The notes beneath the pieces were generated by a model that had not been told where the DNA came from, did not search any database, and saw only the letters and a program-made list of their open reading frames with translations. The translations under genes and the position numbers were made by a program. From an uncultured Bacteroidia bacterium (lineage in GTDB: Bacteria > Bacteroidota > Bacteroidia > Bacteroidales > UBA932), in the NCBI GenBank assembly GCA_902762435.1, contig CACWOH010000006.1:1-64000 (forward strand): a stretch of DNA of 64,000 nucleotides. The letters are read 5' to 3'. Below are positions 17,059-26,305 of the stretch, in pieces; positions within the stretch are counted from its first letter, which is position 1, and each line of letters opens with the position of its first letter.

Positions 17059-18513
17059 ATGAAAAGAATATTCTACTTCTCATCCATGCTGGCCCTGGCG
17101 GGCTTGATGCTGGCCTCCTGCGAACCGGCCCTGCTCCAGGGTCCCGCAGTTGCGGCTCCGATGGCGTCCACCGCCCTTCAGTCGGCCTTCGTCATCGACG
17201 GCCAGTTCGCCGACGCCGCCTGTACCATTCCCCAGACGGACGGCAACTTCATCAAGTACTCCACGAGCCCGGCCGTGACCGTCCAGGTGAGCACCGTCAA
17301 GGCGGACGGCTCCAAGAACGTCCTCGCGACCGGCGCCTCCGGTGTGTTCAACATCACGCCGCGCCGCGGTGCGGACCCCAACCAGGCCTTTACCGTGACG
17401 ACCATCAACCAGGACGCCTCGGTCGTTTCCTTCGAGAGTTCCGTCAACGTATTCGTTCCGGGCGACCTTCCTCCCGAGGTGAAGGTCCTTACCGGCGAGG
17501 GCGGATCCAAGGCCTGGAAATGGTACACGGTCGACGGTGCCTGCTGGGGCAATGCCGGTTTCAATGCGGGCAAGGCCGCTTCTCCCACCGACATCCCCGG
17601 CAAGTGGTGGGGCTGCACCCCGGAACAGCTGGAGACCGAACAGGTCGCCCACTCCGGCGGTACCGTTTACGGCTACGGCGACCCCGATGCCTACATGATC
17701 TTCAACGAGGACGGCGAGTGCATCTCCTACAAGGCGGACGGCACGCAGATCGCCAAGGGTTCCTACACCTTCGAGGATTACGATCCGGAAGGCGCGGGTG
17801 CCGGCTACGGCTACGGCAAGCTCGTCACCACCGACGCTCCGATCCTGTTCCCGTTCGACATCAACACCCAGGGAAGGCGTACCAACGAGTTCCAGGTCGT
17901 CTATGTCGATCCCAACGTTCTCGCCCTGATCAGCGACAAGGGTGCGGGCGACTGGGGCGAGTGCACCTGGTGGCGGTTCAAGAACGCATCCGATGCGGAT
18001 GCCGCCCTCGCCGGAAACGGCCAGCGCGCCTGGACGTGGTACACGATCGACGGTGCCACCTGGGGCAATGCCGGTTACAACGCAGGTACCGCCAATGCCG
18101 CCGGCGACATCCCCGGCAAGTGGTGGGGATGCACGCCCGTGCAGCTTGAAACCGAGCAGCTGGCCCACTCGGGCGGAGTTGCTTACGGTTACGGCAGCGA
18201 TGACGCCTACATGGTGTTCGACAGCGCCAACGGCACGGTTACCTCTTACAAGGCTGACGGTTCCGAGATCAAGTCTTCCGGTTATGCCGTGGAGGACTTC
18301 GTGATGGATCCGGCCGCCTTCAGCAAGGGCACCCTCTCCACGACGGACGGTTCAGGCATCCTGTTCCCGTTCGCCATCAACCAGGGCGGCGCGGTTACCA
18401 CCACCTACGAAATCGTCTACCTGGACGGTACCATCATGTCGCTCATCGGCAACTACGCCGGCAGCGGCGACTGGGGCGAGTGCACCTGGTGGCGGTTCAA
18501 ACCCAAGAACTAG
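17059..18513 (+). CDS. surface lipoprotein with two tandem W-rich domains, probable glycan-binding protein
   Basis: A 484-residue lipoprotein (lipobox LASC). After an Ig-like N-terminal part (to ~145) come two copies of a ~160-residue domain, at about 153-313 and 325-484. Both hold W-x-WYT-x-DGA-x-WGNAG, DIPGKWWGCTP, QLETEQ-x-AHSGG, YGYG, SYKADG, and end in GDWGECTWWRFK. The dense exposed Trp and Tyr suggest carbohydrate stacking. It sits third in a SusC-SusD-X operon, where SusE-type surface glycan-binding proteins are found, but I do not recognise the domain family itself. The function is inferred from position and composition. Confidence 0.7.
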   Translation: MKRIFYFSSMLALAGLMLASCEPALLQGPAVAAPMASTALQSAFVIDGQFADAACTIPQTDGNFIKYSTSPAVTVQVSTVKADGSKNVLATGASGVFNITPRRGADPNQAFTVTTINQDASVVSFESSVNVFVPGDLPPEVKVLTGEGGSKAWKWYTVDGACWGNAGFNAGKAASPTDIPGKWWGCTPEQLETEQVAHSGGTVYGYGDPDAYMIFNEDGECISYKADGTQIAKGSYTFEDYDPEGAGAGYGYGKLVTTDAPILFPFDINTQGRRTNEFQVVYVDPNVLALISDKGAGDWGECTWWRFKNASDADAALAGNGQRAWTWYTIDGATWGNAGYNAGTANAAGDIPGKWWGCTPVQLETEQLAHSGGVAYGYGSDDAYMVFDSANGTVTSYKADGSEIKSSGYAVEDFVMDPAAFSKGTLSTTDGSGILFPFAINQGGAVTTTYEIVYLDGTIMSLIGNYAGSGDWGECTWWRFKPKN

Positions 18514-18531
18514 GTCATCTCTCCATGAATG

Positions 18532-18561
18532 AAGGCAGCCGCTTCAGGGCGGCTGCCTTTT
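18532..18561 (+). terminator. intrinsic terminator after the SusCD operon
   Basis: AAGGCAGCCGC pairs with GCGGCTGCCTT around a short loop and is followed by T residues. It separates the SusC-SusD-lipoprotein genes from the downstream membrane/haem genes, whose ATG comes only 10 bases later. Confidence 0.85.
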
Positions 18562-18570
18562 ACCATTACA

Positions 18571-20031
18571 ATGGAAAAGACAAGCAGAACGACATTGTCG
18601 GCGGTTTTGGGAACGGGCGTCTTCGCTTTCTGGATGTGGCTGTACCCCCAGGCGTTGAATTACCACGAGCAAAACCAGCTGTTCCTTTTTACATGGGACT
18701 ATTTCCGGGAGCGCATGGCGCTTCCGGGCGGTTTTGCGGACTGGTGCTCGGAATTCCTGGTCCAGTTCTTCCGCTTCCGCTGGTCGGGCGCCCTCGTTCT
18801 CGCGGCGCTGGCCGTCCTGCTGCAGCTGGCCGTCTGGAAAGCGGCCCGGTACGTGAACCGGAAAGGAAGCAGGAGCCTGTACTTCCTGAGTTTCCTCCCC
18901 CCGCTGCTGATGCTCGTGCATATGGGCAACATGGAGGTCCTGGTGAGCTATCCCGTCGCGTTGCTCTTTTCCGTTTCCCTTTGCCCGCTGTTCGCACGGG
19001 CGGGATGGCACCGTCTCTGGCTCATCCCGCTCGTGTGGTGGCTGGCCGGCCCGGTGGTCATCGTTCCGGTCCTTTTCTCCGTCCTCCTCGGCCGGAAGCC
19101 CGCAGACGCGGTGATCCTGGTGCTTACCGCCGGGGTATTCTACGCCGGTTACCGGCTCATGGCTTCGCAGTATCCGATGCGGGACGCCTTCTTCGGCATC
19201 AATTACACCCGTATCCGCGAGATGCTGCCGGCCCTGCAGGTCGTCATCCCGCCGGTCTCCCTCCTATGCATCTTCCTGTGCGGCGCGGGATTCCGGTACC
19301 GCGGGGAAGCGGCCGCGGACCTGGCCGGAGCGGTCATCCTGGCGCTCTGCACCTGGGGCGGCGTAAAGCTGTCCTATGACAAGGACAGCTACGAAGTCCT
19401 GGCCTATGACTGGCTGATCCGCCAGGAACGGTACCAGGACGTCGTCAGGCGGGCGGAAAAGTATCAGCCGAGAAACCCGGTCAGCGCCTGCTCCGTCAAC
19501 TTCTGCCTGTTCATGACCGGACAACTCGAATCCCGGCTGACGGAATTCTACCAGTGCGGGACGGAGGGCCTCGTGCAGCCGAGCGTCCGCGACAACCTTT
19601 CCGACATCACCTCGGCCGAACTGCTGTGGATGATGGGCATGCCCAACATCACGCTCCAGTACTGCTTCGACATTCAGGAATCCATCCAGAACGGGCGGAG
19701 GAGCGGCCGCTTCCTGTCACGCATGGCCGACTGCAACCTCGTCAACGGTTGGTACGGACCGGCGGAAAGATACCTGGACATCCTTTCGCACAGCCTTTTC
19801 TACCGCCGGGACGCCCTCCGGAGGAAGCAGATGATCGGGGACGAGGCCGCCGTGAATGCCGACCCGGTCTATGCCTATATCCGTTCCGTCCGCTTCCGCG
19901 ACGACTTCATCACCGTGTACGACGGACTCGACCTGATGATGGCGATCCTGTACAACCAGAACAAAAACAACTTCATGGCCGCCGCCTATTATTCCGCATG
20001 GCAGCGGCTCAAACAAACGGAAACGCGATGA
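18571..20031 (+). CDS. multi-pass membrane protein with TPR-like tail, DUF6057-like (copy A)
   Basis: The start at 18571 follows the terminator hairpin; the upstream in-frame ATG lies within that hairpin region. The first ~270 residues hold about eight membrane segments. Just after the first one is the conserved loop HEQNQLFLFTWDYF, then PGGFADWCSEFLVQF. The last ~210 residues are soluble, helical and TPR-like (NPVSACSVNFCLFMTGQL; GRFLSRMADCNLVNG). Compared with copy C it lacks the final ~80 residues. The layout (acidic residue, Glu33, in the first outer loop, then many membrane spans, then TPR) recalls GT-C glycosyltransferases, but that is inference. It overlaps the next gene by ATGA, so the two are translationally coupled. 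Confidence 0.6.
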   Translation: MEKTSRTTLSAVLGTGVFAFWMWLYPQALNYHEQNQLFLFTWDYFRERMALPGGFADWCSEFLVQFFRFRWSGALVLAALAVLLQLAVWKAARYVNRKGSRSLYFLSFLPPLLMLVHMGNMEVLVSYPVALLFSVSLCPLFARAGWHRLWLIPLVWWLAGPVVIVPVLFSVLLGRKPADAVILVLTAGVFYAGYRLMASQYPMRDAFFGINYTRIREMLPALQVVIPPVSLLCIFLCGAGFRYRGEAAADLAGAVILALCTWGGVKLSYDKDSYEVLAYDWLIRQERYQDVVRRAEKYQPRNPVSACSVNFCLFMTGQLESRLTEFYQCGTEGLVQPSVRDNLSDITSAELLWMMGMPNITLQYCFDIQESIQNGRRSGRFLSRMADCNLVNGWYGPAERYLDILSHSLFYRRDALRRKQMIGDEAAVNADPVYAYIRSVRFRDDFITVYDGLDLMMAILYNQNKNNFMAAAYYSAWQRLKQTETR

Positions 20032-21476
20032 AAAGACTGATTCCCTTCATTGCGATCCTCCTGATGGCCGCCTGCGCCCGGAATACGGTATATTCCGACG
20101 ATCTGCCCGCCATCTATCCCGATTACATCGGCGTGACCATCCCCGCCGGAATCGCCCCGATGGATTTCAACCTGCCGGAAGGCTACGAGCGCACGTTCGT
20201 GGTCGTTACCGGAAGCCTTGGCGGGGAATTGAAAACGAAAGGCCGCTGGGCTTCATTCCCGGTCAAGGCCTGGCACAAGCTTACCGCGCTGAATGCCGGC
20301 GGAACCCTGCGCTTTACCGTCCTGGGCCGGAAAGACGGCCGGTGGACCCAGTGGCGCGATTTCATCATGTATGTCAGCGACGCCCCCCTGACGGACTACG
20401 GCGTCACCTACCGCAAGATCGCTCCGGGCTATACCACATACAGCCGGATCGGCCTCTATCAGCGTGACATCCACACCTTCCGGGAGGATCCCATCATCGA
20501 GAGCACGCTCACGCCGGGGCAGTGCATGAACTGCCACACCGCCAACGCGACCGATCCCTCCCAGTTCATGTTCCACCTCCGCGGCAGCCACGGCGCCACG
20601 CTCATCCAACAGGGCGGCAGCCGCGAATGGGTGACCACCAAGGCCGAAGGCACCCTGGGCAACATGGCCTACTGCTACTGGCATCCGGACGGCCGCTGGC
20701 TGGCCGGCTCCATCAATCCCGTCCGCCAGTGTTTCCGGACCGGGGACCAGCAGCCGATCGAAGTATTCGACACGGCATCCGACCTGGTGGTGATGGACCT
20801 GCGGGACTACTCCCTGATCGTGGATCCGCGCCTGACTACGGAAGACTGGCTGGAGTCATCCCCGGCATTCACCCCGGACGGACGCACCCTGTATTATTGC
20901 AAGGCGAAGGCCTACGAGGTCCCCCGTCAGGTGGACAGCATCCGCTATGACCTGATGCGCGTTTCCTTCGATCCGCAGACGGGTACGCTCGGGGAGATCG
21001 CGACCGTACTGCCCGCCAGCGCTTCCGGCCGCAGCATCAGTTTCCCCCGGCCTTCCTACGACGGCCGCTGGCTGATGTACAACGAAGCGGACTGCGGCGT
21101 TTTCCCGATCGACCACAAAGAGGCGGACCTCTGGCTGATGGACCTGGTAACCGGGGAAACGAGACCGGTCGACGAGGTCAACAGCCCGCTGTCCGAAAGT
21201 TACCACAACTGGAGTTCCGACAGCCGCTGGTTCCTCTTCTCGAGCCGGCGGGACGACGGACTGCACGTGCAGTTGTTTATCGCATCCATCGACAGGGACG
21301 GACGCTGCACCAAGCCTTTCGTGCTTCCGCAGCGCAATCCCCGGAAGTTCTACCACGGCATCCTTTACTCTTTCAACGCCCCCGATTTCACGAAGGAGCG
21401 GGTACGCTTCGACACCCGCGGGGTGTATCGCGAAGTGTTCTCCGACAAACGTGTCCAAGCAACGGTCAAGCCATGA
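20028..21476 (+). CDS. haem-binding (CxxCH) TolB-like propeller lipoprotein (copy A)
   Basis: A 482-residue lipoprotein (lipobox MAAC). After ~155 residues of a beta-rich domain opening with YPDYIGVTIP there is a c-type haem site, Cys166-Met-Asn-Cys169-His170. From ~200 on there are TolB/PD40-type propeller repeats (YWHPDGRWLA, AFTPDGRTLYY, PSYDGRWLMY, NWSSDSRWFLFSSRR). His183 and His188 downstream of the haem site are shared with copy C and could be the second axial ligand. It should act in the periplasm or on a membrane face, after cytochrome c maturation. It overlaps the genes on both sides by ATGA. The function is unknown. Confidence 0.7.
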   Translation: MKRLIPFIAILLMAACARNTVYSDDLPAIYPDYIGVTIPAGIAPMDFNLPEGYERTFVVVTGSLGGELKTKGRWASFPVKAWHKLTALNAGGTLRFTVLGRKDGRWTQWRDFIMYVSDAPLTDYGVTYRKIAPGYTTYSRIGLYQRDIHTFREDPIIESTLTPGQCMNCHTANATDPSQFMFHLRGSHGATLIQQGGSREWVTTKAEGTLGNMAYCYWHPDGRWLAGSINPVRQCFRTGDQQPIEVFDTASDLVVMDLRDYSLIVDPRLTTEDWLESSPAFTPDGRTLYYCKAKAYEVPRQVDSIRYDLMRVSFDPQTGTLGEIATVLPASASGRSISFPRPSYDGRWLMYNEADCGVFPIDHKEADLWLMDLVTGETRPVDEVNSPLSESYHNWSSDSRWFLFSSRRDDGLHVQLFIASIDRDGRCTKPFVLPQRNPRKFYHGILYSFNAPDFTKERVRFDTRGVYREVFSDKRVQATVKP

Positions 21477-22012
21477 AAAAAGCTCTCTTCCTGCTGGCGG
21501 CCCTCTCGGCCGTCATGATCTCCTCCTGCGGCCGGGACCAGTACCGGATCCACGGCCGCGTGACCTCCAATGACCTGGAGGGCGTCCAGATTTTCCTGGT
21601 CCCCCTGGGGCATGAAACGGCGGAGTACGTGGACTCGGTCCATATCCGCAACCATGAATTCTTCTTCAGCGGCGACGAGCAGCGGATGTGCGAAATCCGG
21701 CTGTCCAAGTACGAACGGGACAAGGGGCAGAACCTGTTGGTCGTTACCGAACCCGGCGACATCTACGTGACCATCGGCCCCGACAGCAGCGGCGGCGGCA
21801 CGCCCCAGAACGACAGCCTGCAGGTCTGGAAGGACCTGACCATCCAACGGAACCAGGTGTTCGGCCCGTTATATGACGCGGGACTGAAAGCGCAGGCGGA
21901 TTCCGTCCACCAGCTTTACAAGGAACGCACCTGGCAGATGGCCCGTTCGATGGGCGAAGACAGCACGCTGGGAGAATTCCTGCTGGGTCTTTTCCCTTTG
22001 CCCCGGGAATAA
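21473..22012 (+). CDS. lipoprotein with DUF4369-like domain
   Basis: A 179-residue lipoprotein (lipobox ISSC). The segment YRIHGRVTSNDLEGVQIFLVPLG...DSVHIRNHEFFFSG...TEPGDIYVTIG is the DUF4369 beta-sandwich that usually stands before a thioredoxin-like (TlpA/AhpC) domain in Bacteroidota. Here the thioredoxin domain is absent and only a short helical tail follows. In this neighbourhood of haem proteins a redox or scaffold role is possible but unproven. It overlaps the upstream gene by ATGA; the next gene starts 3 bases downstream. Confidence 0.65.
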   Translation: MKKALFLLAALSAVMISSCGRDQYRIHGRVTSNDLEGVQIFLVPLGHETAEYVDSVHIRNHEFFFSGDEQRMCEIRLSKYERDKGQNLLVVTEPGDIYVTIGPDSSGGGTPQNDSLQVWKDLTIQRNQVFGPLYDAGLKAQADSVHQLYKERTWQMARSMGEDSTLGEFLLGLFPLPRE

Positions 22013-22015
22013 GCC

Positions 22016-23080
22016 ATGGAAAGAAAGGGACTGCGGATACCCGTCATCCTGCTGGCCACGCTTCTGCTCGCGGCCGGCGCGAGCCAGGCCTGGTTCCTCG
22101 TCCGCCATCCTTATTTCTGCAAATACGCCGCCCAGAACGGCATCTCGCTGCGCGAGGCCCGCAAGGTCTGGGGCCGGCCCGACAAGGTTTCGGAACGTGT
22201 GATGGGCCTGACGGTCGAAGCCTCGCTGGAGAACTGGACGAAGGTCGCCGAACTTGCCTCCGTGGACCTGAAATCCGAGATCGGCAGTTACTACTACAAC
22301 CTCGCCAACGCCCACCTGGGGCAGCTTCCCGACAGGTTGATGGATTACTACCAGCCCTTCGAGCGCGGCCTGTTCCTACCGGTCGGCGAAAAATCCACCC
22401 CCTTCCAGATTGCCTGCGCCGGCGATGTATGGTTCGCCCTGGGCGACATGACGATGGCCGAGCGGGACGCGATGCTGGGCCTGTCGTTCTCCCCGGCCCA
22501 CAAAGGCTCGCGCTACCTGCGCCGGCTGGCGGAAACGAACCTGGTCAAGGGCGATTACGCCGCAGCCTCCAAATACCTGCGCATCCTGCTCAATTCGCGT
22601 ACGGACCGGGCCTGGGCGCAGGAACGGCTGGACGGCGCGTGGTCGCCGGAATACAGCGAGCGCATCGCCCGGAAGCGCGCCCTGATGCCGCGTATCGATC
22701 TGGTGCACGGCATGGACCAGACGCAGCTCATCCTGCGCATCCTGCTCAATTCCAACGCATCCAACAAGATGGCGCTGGACTATCTGCTGTGCTACGACCT
22801 GCTCACGAAGGACCTGGACGCCTTCGTGGCGGACTACGACCCCTCGCTGACCGCCTCGACGCTCTATGAAGAGGCGATGCTCATTTTCCTGGCCGCCAAG
22901 GGCGGGATGGACGTCGAGAATTTCGACCACTACCATATCGCGCCGGCCACCCTGGAGCGCTTCAACCGTTTCGTCACCATCTACAGGCGGGACGGCGGAT
23001 CGCTCGGGAACCTGACCGGGGATTTCGGAAAGACCTACTGGTACTACTATTATTTCGCCGTACGCAATGAGAAGGATTGA
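22016..23080 (+). CDS. truncated DUF6057-like protein: one membrane segment plus TPR-like domain (copy B)
   Basis: A 354-residue protein with a single N-terminal membrane segment (VILLATLLLAAGASQAWFLV). It then aligns with the soluble tail of copies A and C: SRYLRRLAETNLVKGDYAAASKYL, MALDYLLCYDLLTKDLDAF, and the ending GKTYWYYYYF (copy C: GDTYWFYYYY). The whole multi-pass part is missing. Copy A lacks the C-terminal end and copy B lacks the membrane part, so together they cover what copy C has alone. The following haem gene starts inside its last 14 bases. Confidence 0.6.
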   Translation: MERKGLRIPVILLATLLLAAGASQAWFLVRHPYFCKYAAQNGISLREARKVWGRPDKVSERVMGLTVEASLENWTKVAELASVDLKSEIGSYYYNLANAHLGQLPDRLMDYYQPFERGLFLPVGEKSTPFQIACAGDVWFALGDMTMAERDAMLGLSFSPAHKGSRYLRRLAETNLVKGDYAAASKYLRILLNSRTDRAWAQERLDGAWSPEYSERIARKRALMPRIDLVHGMDQTQLILRILLNSNASNKMALDYLLCYDLLTKDLDAFVADYDPSLTASTLYEEAMLIFLAAKGGMDVENFDHYHIAPATLERFNRFVTIYRRDGGSLGNLTGDFGKTYWYYYYFAVRNEKD

Positions 23081-24518
23081 CACGCTCCTGGCAAGCGCCC
23101 TGGCGCTTCTCCTGCTCGTCTCCTGCGGCGGGCGGGCGGACGTGCGGCCATGGGGTCCCTTTACGGACAGGACGTCCATGATTTTCCCGGATTATCAGGA
23201 TGTTACCATACCCTGCAACATCGCTCCGCTGAACTTTTACTATACCGATCCTACCTTCCCGCGCCCCGTTACTGTGTTCTCCTGCGGCCCCGTGTCCGTC
23301 ACCTTCAGGGGACGGGAAGTAGTCTGGAAGGAAAGCGTCTGGAAGGAACTGCTCGCCGCTGCCGCGGGCTCGGACATCGACGTGGCAAGCACGCGGGGAG
23401 GCGACTCCGTGCACTGGAAGATCCACGTCAGCGCGGAACGCATCGACCCGTACCTCACCTACCGGCTCATCGAGCCCGGTTTCGAGGTCTGGGACGACCT
23501 GGAGATCGTGGAGCGGCACCTGGAGGGGTTCGAAACCCGGATCATCTCCGACTGGCGGCACACGCAGAACAAATGCATGAACTGCCACATCCATGCCCAG
23601 GGGCGCGGGGACCTGTCGATGTTCTACCTCCGGGGAGCGGGTGGCGGAGCCATCCTCAACCGGGACGGTGCGCTGCGCAAGCTCACGCTCCGGGATTCCA
23701 CGATGATCTCTTCCACCGTGTACGGCGAGATCCATCCCTCCGGACGCTGGGGCGTTTTCTCCACCAACACCATCATTCCGGCGATGCATTCCGCCGGCGA
23801 CATCCGGATGGAAGTCTTCGACCGGGAGTCGGACCTGTGCGTCGCCGACTTCGACGGGAACCGGATGCTCAGTTTCCCCGGAACGGCGCGGAAAGATATG
23901 TTCGAAACCTTCCCGGTCTTCTCCGCGGACGGGAACGCCGTCTATTACTGCAGCGCGCCCGCCGGCCTGCTTCCCGCCGACCTGGAGCGGACACGCTATT
24001 CCCTGCTCCGCATCCCCTTCGATCCGGAAAGCGGCACGCTCGGCTCCCCTGCCGACACGCTGTGGAGCGGCCCTGCGCACGACGCGTCGGCCTGCCACCC
24101 CAAAGCCTCCCCGGACGGGCGCTGGTTGTTGTTCACGGTGGCGGACTACGGCACCTTCCCCATCAACCACGCCGAGTGCGACCTCGCCCTGATGGATCTC
24201 CGGACCGGCGGGCTGATGCCCATGGACGCCGTCAACGCCGACAAATCGGACACCTACCACAGCTGGAGCTCCGACGGCAAGTGGTTCGTCTTCGCTTCCA
24301 AACGGGGCGACGGATTCTTCGGAAAGCCGTATTTCAGCCACGTATCGCCCGACGGCAGCGTGACCAAGCCCTTCCTGCTCCCGCAGCGGGACCCCCACTT
24401 CTATGACCATATGCTGCGCTCCTTCAACGTGCCGGACCTGGGCAACGCCCCGGTCGGATTCGATGCGGCCGAAATCGGCCGGGTGTGGAAGGACGTTCCG
24501 GCAGAACCTTTTGATTGA
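23067..24518 (+). CDS. haem-binding (CxxCH) TolB-like propeller lipoprotein (copy B)
   Basis: A 483-residue lipoprotein (lipobox LVSC), paralogous to the proteins at 20028 and 26306. It has FPDYQDVTIP near the N-terminus, the haem site Cys170-Met-Asn-Cys173-His174, and the repeats SGRWGVFSTN, FSADGNAVYYC, ASPDGRWLLFTVADYGTFPINH and SWSSDGKWFVFASKR, closing with KPFLLPQRDP. It is the most divergent copy: the RGSH segment after the haem is RGAG here, so the candidate axial His is absent (His176 is nearer). It overlaps copy B of the membrane gene by 14 bases. Confidence 0.7.
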   Translation: MRRIDTLLASALALLLLVSCGGRADVRPWGPFTDRTSMIFPDYQDVTIPCNIAPLNFYYTDPTFPRPVTVFSCGPVSVTFRGREVVWKESVWKELLAAAAGSDIDVASTRGGDSVHWKIHVSAERIDPYLTYRLIEPGFEVWDDLEIVERHLEGFETRIISDWRHTQNKCMNCHIHAQGRGDLSMFYLRGAGGGAILNRDGALRKLTLRDSTMISSTVYGEIHPSGRWGVFSTNTIIPAMHSAGDIRMEVFDRESDLCVADFDGNRMLSFPGTARKDMFETFPVFSADGNAVYYCSAPAGLLPADLERTRYSLLRIPFDPESGTLGSPADTLWSGPAHDASACHPKASPDGRWLLFTVADYGTFPINHAECDLALMDLRTGGLMPMDAVNADKSDTYHSWSSDGKWFVFASKRGDGFFGKPYFSHVSPDGSVTKPFLLPQRDPHFYDHMLRSFNVPDLGNAPVGFDAAEIGRVWKDVPAEPFD

Positions 24519-24532
24519 CAACACCTTCACTT

Positions 24533-26302
24533 ATGAAAACACGCATCCTTACCCTGTCGTTCCTGGCTGCTTTCCTTTTCTGTTCCTGCGGTGACCCCAT
24601 CGAACCGGAACCCGTCAAGCTCGTCGCCACTCCCTCGCAGCTCTCCTTCGACGCCGCCGGCGGAACCCAGGAGCTGGTCCTTACCAGCGGCATCAAGCCC
24701 GAAATCAGCTGCTCCGACAACTGGATCACGCTGTCGGAAGGCGCCTACGCGTCCAACACGGTCACCCTCCGTGTGAGCGCGCAGGAGAACACCGGCACCG
24801 CAGCCCGTTCCACCAGCATCCGGGTCATCGGCGAGAAGCAAAGCCTGATGATTCCCGTCAACCAGGGCATCCCGCAGGTGAAACTTACCGTGAGCGAGAC
24901 CCGCGTCTCCTTCGACCGTTTCGGCGGCGAGGCGGAATTCTCCGTCACCTCGTCCCAGAAACCGCAGGTCACCTCCGACGCCGCCTGGTGCGGCGTGGTG
25001 GTCGGAGAAATCGGCGACAACCATGAAACCCGGGTAACGCTGCTCTCCGGCGCCAACCGGACCACCGATGCCCGGGAGGCCGTCGTCACCGTCAAATGCG
25101 GTTCCGAAAGCCTGACCGTCAGCGTTTCGGGAGAAGCGGGCAAGGCCACCCCCGTCTCGAGCGCCACGGCACTTACGCCGAAGAAGGTATTCAATGCCAT
25201 GGCCCCGGGCTGGAATATGGGCAACCAGATGGACGCCATCTCCAACGGGATTGCCGGGGAAACGCTCTGGGGCAATGACAAATGCACCCAGGCCACCTTT
25301 GACGGCGTAAAGGCCGCTGGATTCAAAGCCGTTCGCATCTGCGTGACCTGGGAGGGACACATCGGCCCCGCTCCCGCCTGGAGACTGGAAGAGAACTGGC
25401 TCGCCCGCGTCGAGGAGATCGTCACTTATGCGGAGAAGGCCGGGCTCGTCGCCATCGTGAACACCCACCACGACGAAAGTTACTGGCTGGACATCGCCAA
25501 GGCCTACAACAACGGCAGTCAGAACGAGAAGGTTAAAGACGAGATATTCAACGTCTGGAGCCAGATCGCCCTCCGCTTCAAGGACAAGGGAGACTGGCTG
25601 GTGTTCGAGTCTTTCAACGAGATCCAGGACGGCGGCTGGGGCTGGAGCGAAGCTTTCAGGAACGATCCCGAGGCCCAGTACAAGGTGCTCAACGAATGGA
25701 ACCAGGTGTTCGTGGACGCCGTCCGCAGCACCGGCGGGAACAACGCCGCACGCTGGCTCGGCATCCCCGGCTATGCCGCCAACCCCGGATTCACCATCGC
25801 GGGACTGGTCCTTCCGACGGACTACACCAGCGCGAACCGGCTGATCGTGGCCGTGCACGACTACGACCCGTACAACTTCACCCTGGCCGATCCGCTGGTG
25901 CGCCAGTGGGGCCACACGGCCGATCCCGCCCTGCGCTGCAGCGACAAGGACGAGGAGAACGTCGTGGCCGTCTTCGACCAGCTGAAGACCGCCTGGCTGG
26001 ACAAAGGCATTCCTGTGTACCTCGGCGAAATGGGCTGCTCCCGCCACGCCGATGCGGACTTCCCCTATCAGAAGTACTACATGGAATATTTCTGCAAAGC
26101 GGCCGCAGACCGGCTGCTGCCGATGTACCTCTGGGACAATGGCGCCAAGGGCACCGGACCGGAGACCCACTGTTACATCGACCACGGCACCGGTGCGTTC
26201 GCAGACGACAAGGCCAAGGAACTGGTGGGACTGATGGTCAAGGCGGTTACGAAAAAAGACGCCTCCTATACCCTGGAAAGCGTCTATGAATCAGCCCCGT
26301 AG
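24533..26302 (+). CDS. surface endo-beta-glucanase/mannanase-type lipoprotein, BACON-BACON-GH5_4
   Basis: The start at 24533 gives a lipoprotein signal (FLFCSC). Two BACON-type Ig domains (about 30-110 and 115-205; FDAAGGTQELVLTS, FDRFGGEAEFSVTS) precede a GH5 catalytic domain. GWNMGNQMDAI, ETLWGNDKCT, WEGHIGPAPAWRL and HHDE match subfamily GH5_4. The acid/base is Glu363 (ESFNEIQD) and the nucleophile Glu499 (YLGEMGCS). GH5_4 enzymes cut beta-1,4-glucan, xyloglucan or glucomannan backbones; the context favours glucomannan. It is the last rightward gene of this run and meets a convergent gene with only 3 bases between stop codons. Confidence 0.88.
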   Translation: MKTRILTLSFLAAFLFCSCGDPIEPEPVKLVATPSQLSFDAAGGTQELVLTSGIKPEISCSDNWITLSEGAYASNTVTLRVSAQENTGTAARSTSIRVIGEKQSLMIPVNQGIPQVKLTVSETRVSFDRFGGEAEFSVTSSQKPQVTSDAAWCGVVVGEIGDNHETRVTLLSGANRTTDAREAVVTVKCGSESLTVSVSGEAGKATPVSSATALTPKKVFNAMAPGWNMGNQMDAISNGIAGETLWGNDKCTQATFDGVKAAGFKAVRICVTWEGHIGPAPAWRLEENWLARVEEIVTYAEKAGLVAIVNTHHDESYWLDIAKAYNNGSQNEKVKDEIFNVWSQIALRFKDKGDWLVFESFNEIQDGGWGWSEAFRNDPEAQYKVLNEWNQVFVDAVRSTGGNNAARWLGIPGYAANPGFTIAGLVLPTDYTSANRLIVAVHDYDPYNFTLADPLVRQWGHTADPALRCSDKDEENVVAVFDQLKTAWLDKGIPVYLGEMGCSRHADADFPYQKYYMEYFCKAAADRLLPMYLWDNGAKGTGPETHCYIDHGTGAFADDKAKELVGLMVKAVTKKDASYTLESVYESAP

Positions 26303-26305
26303 GAC

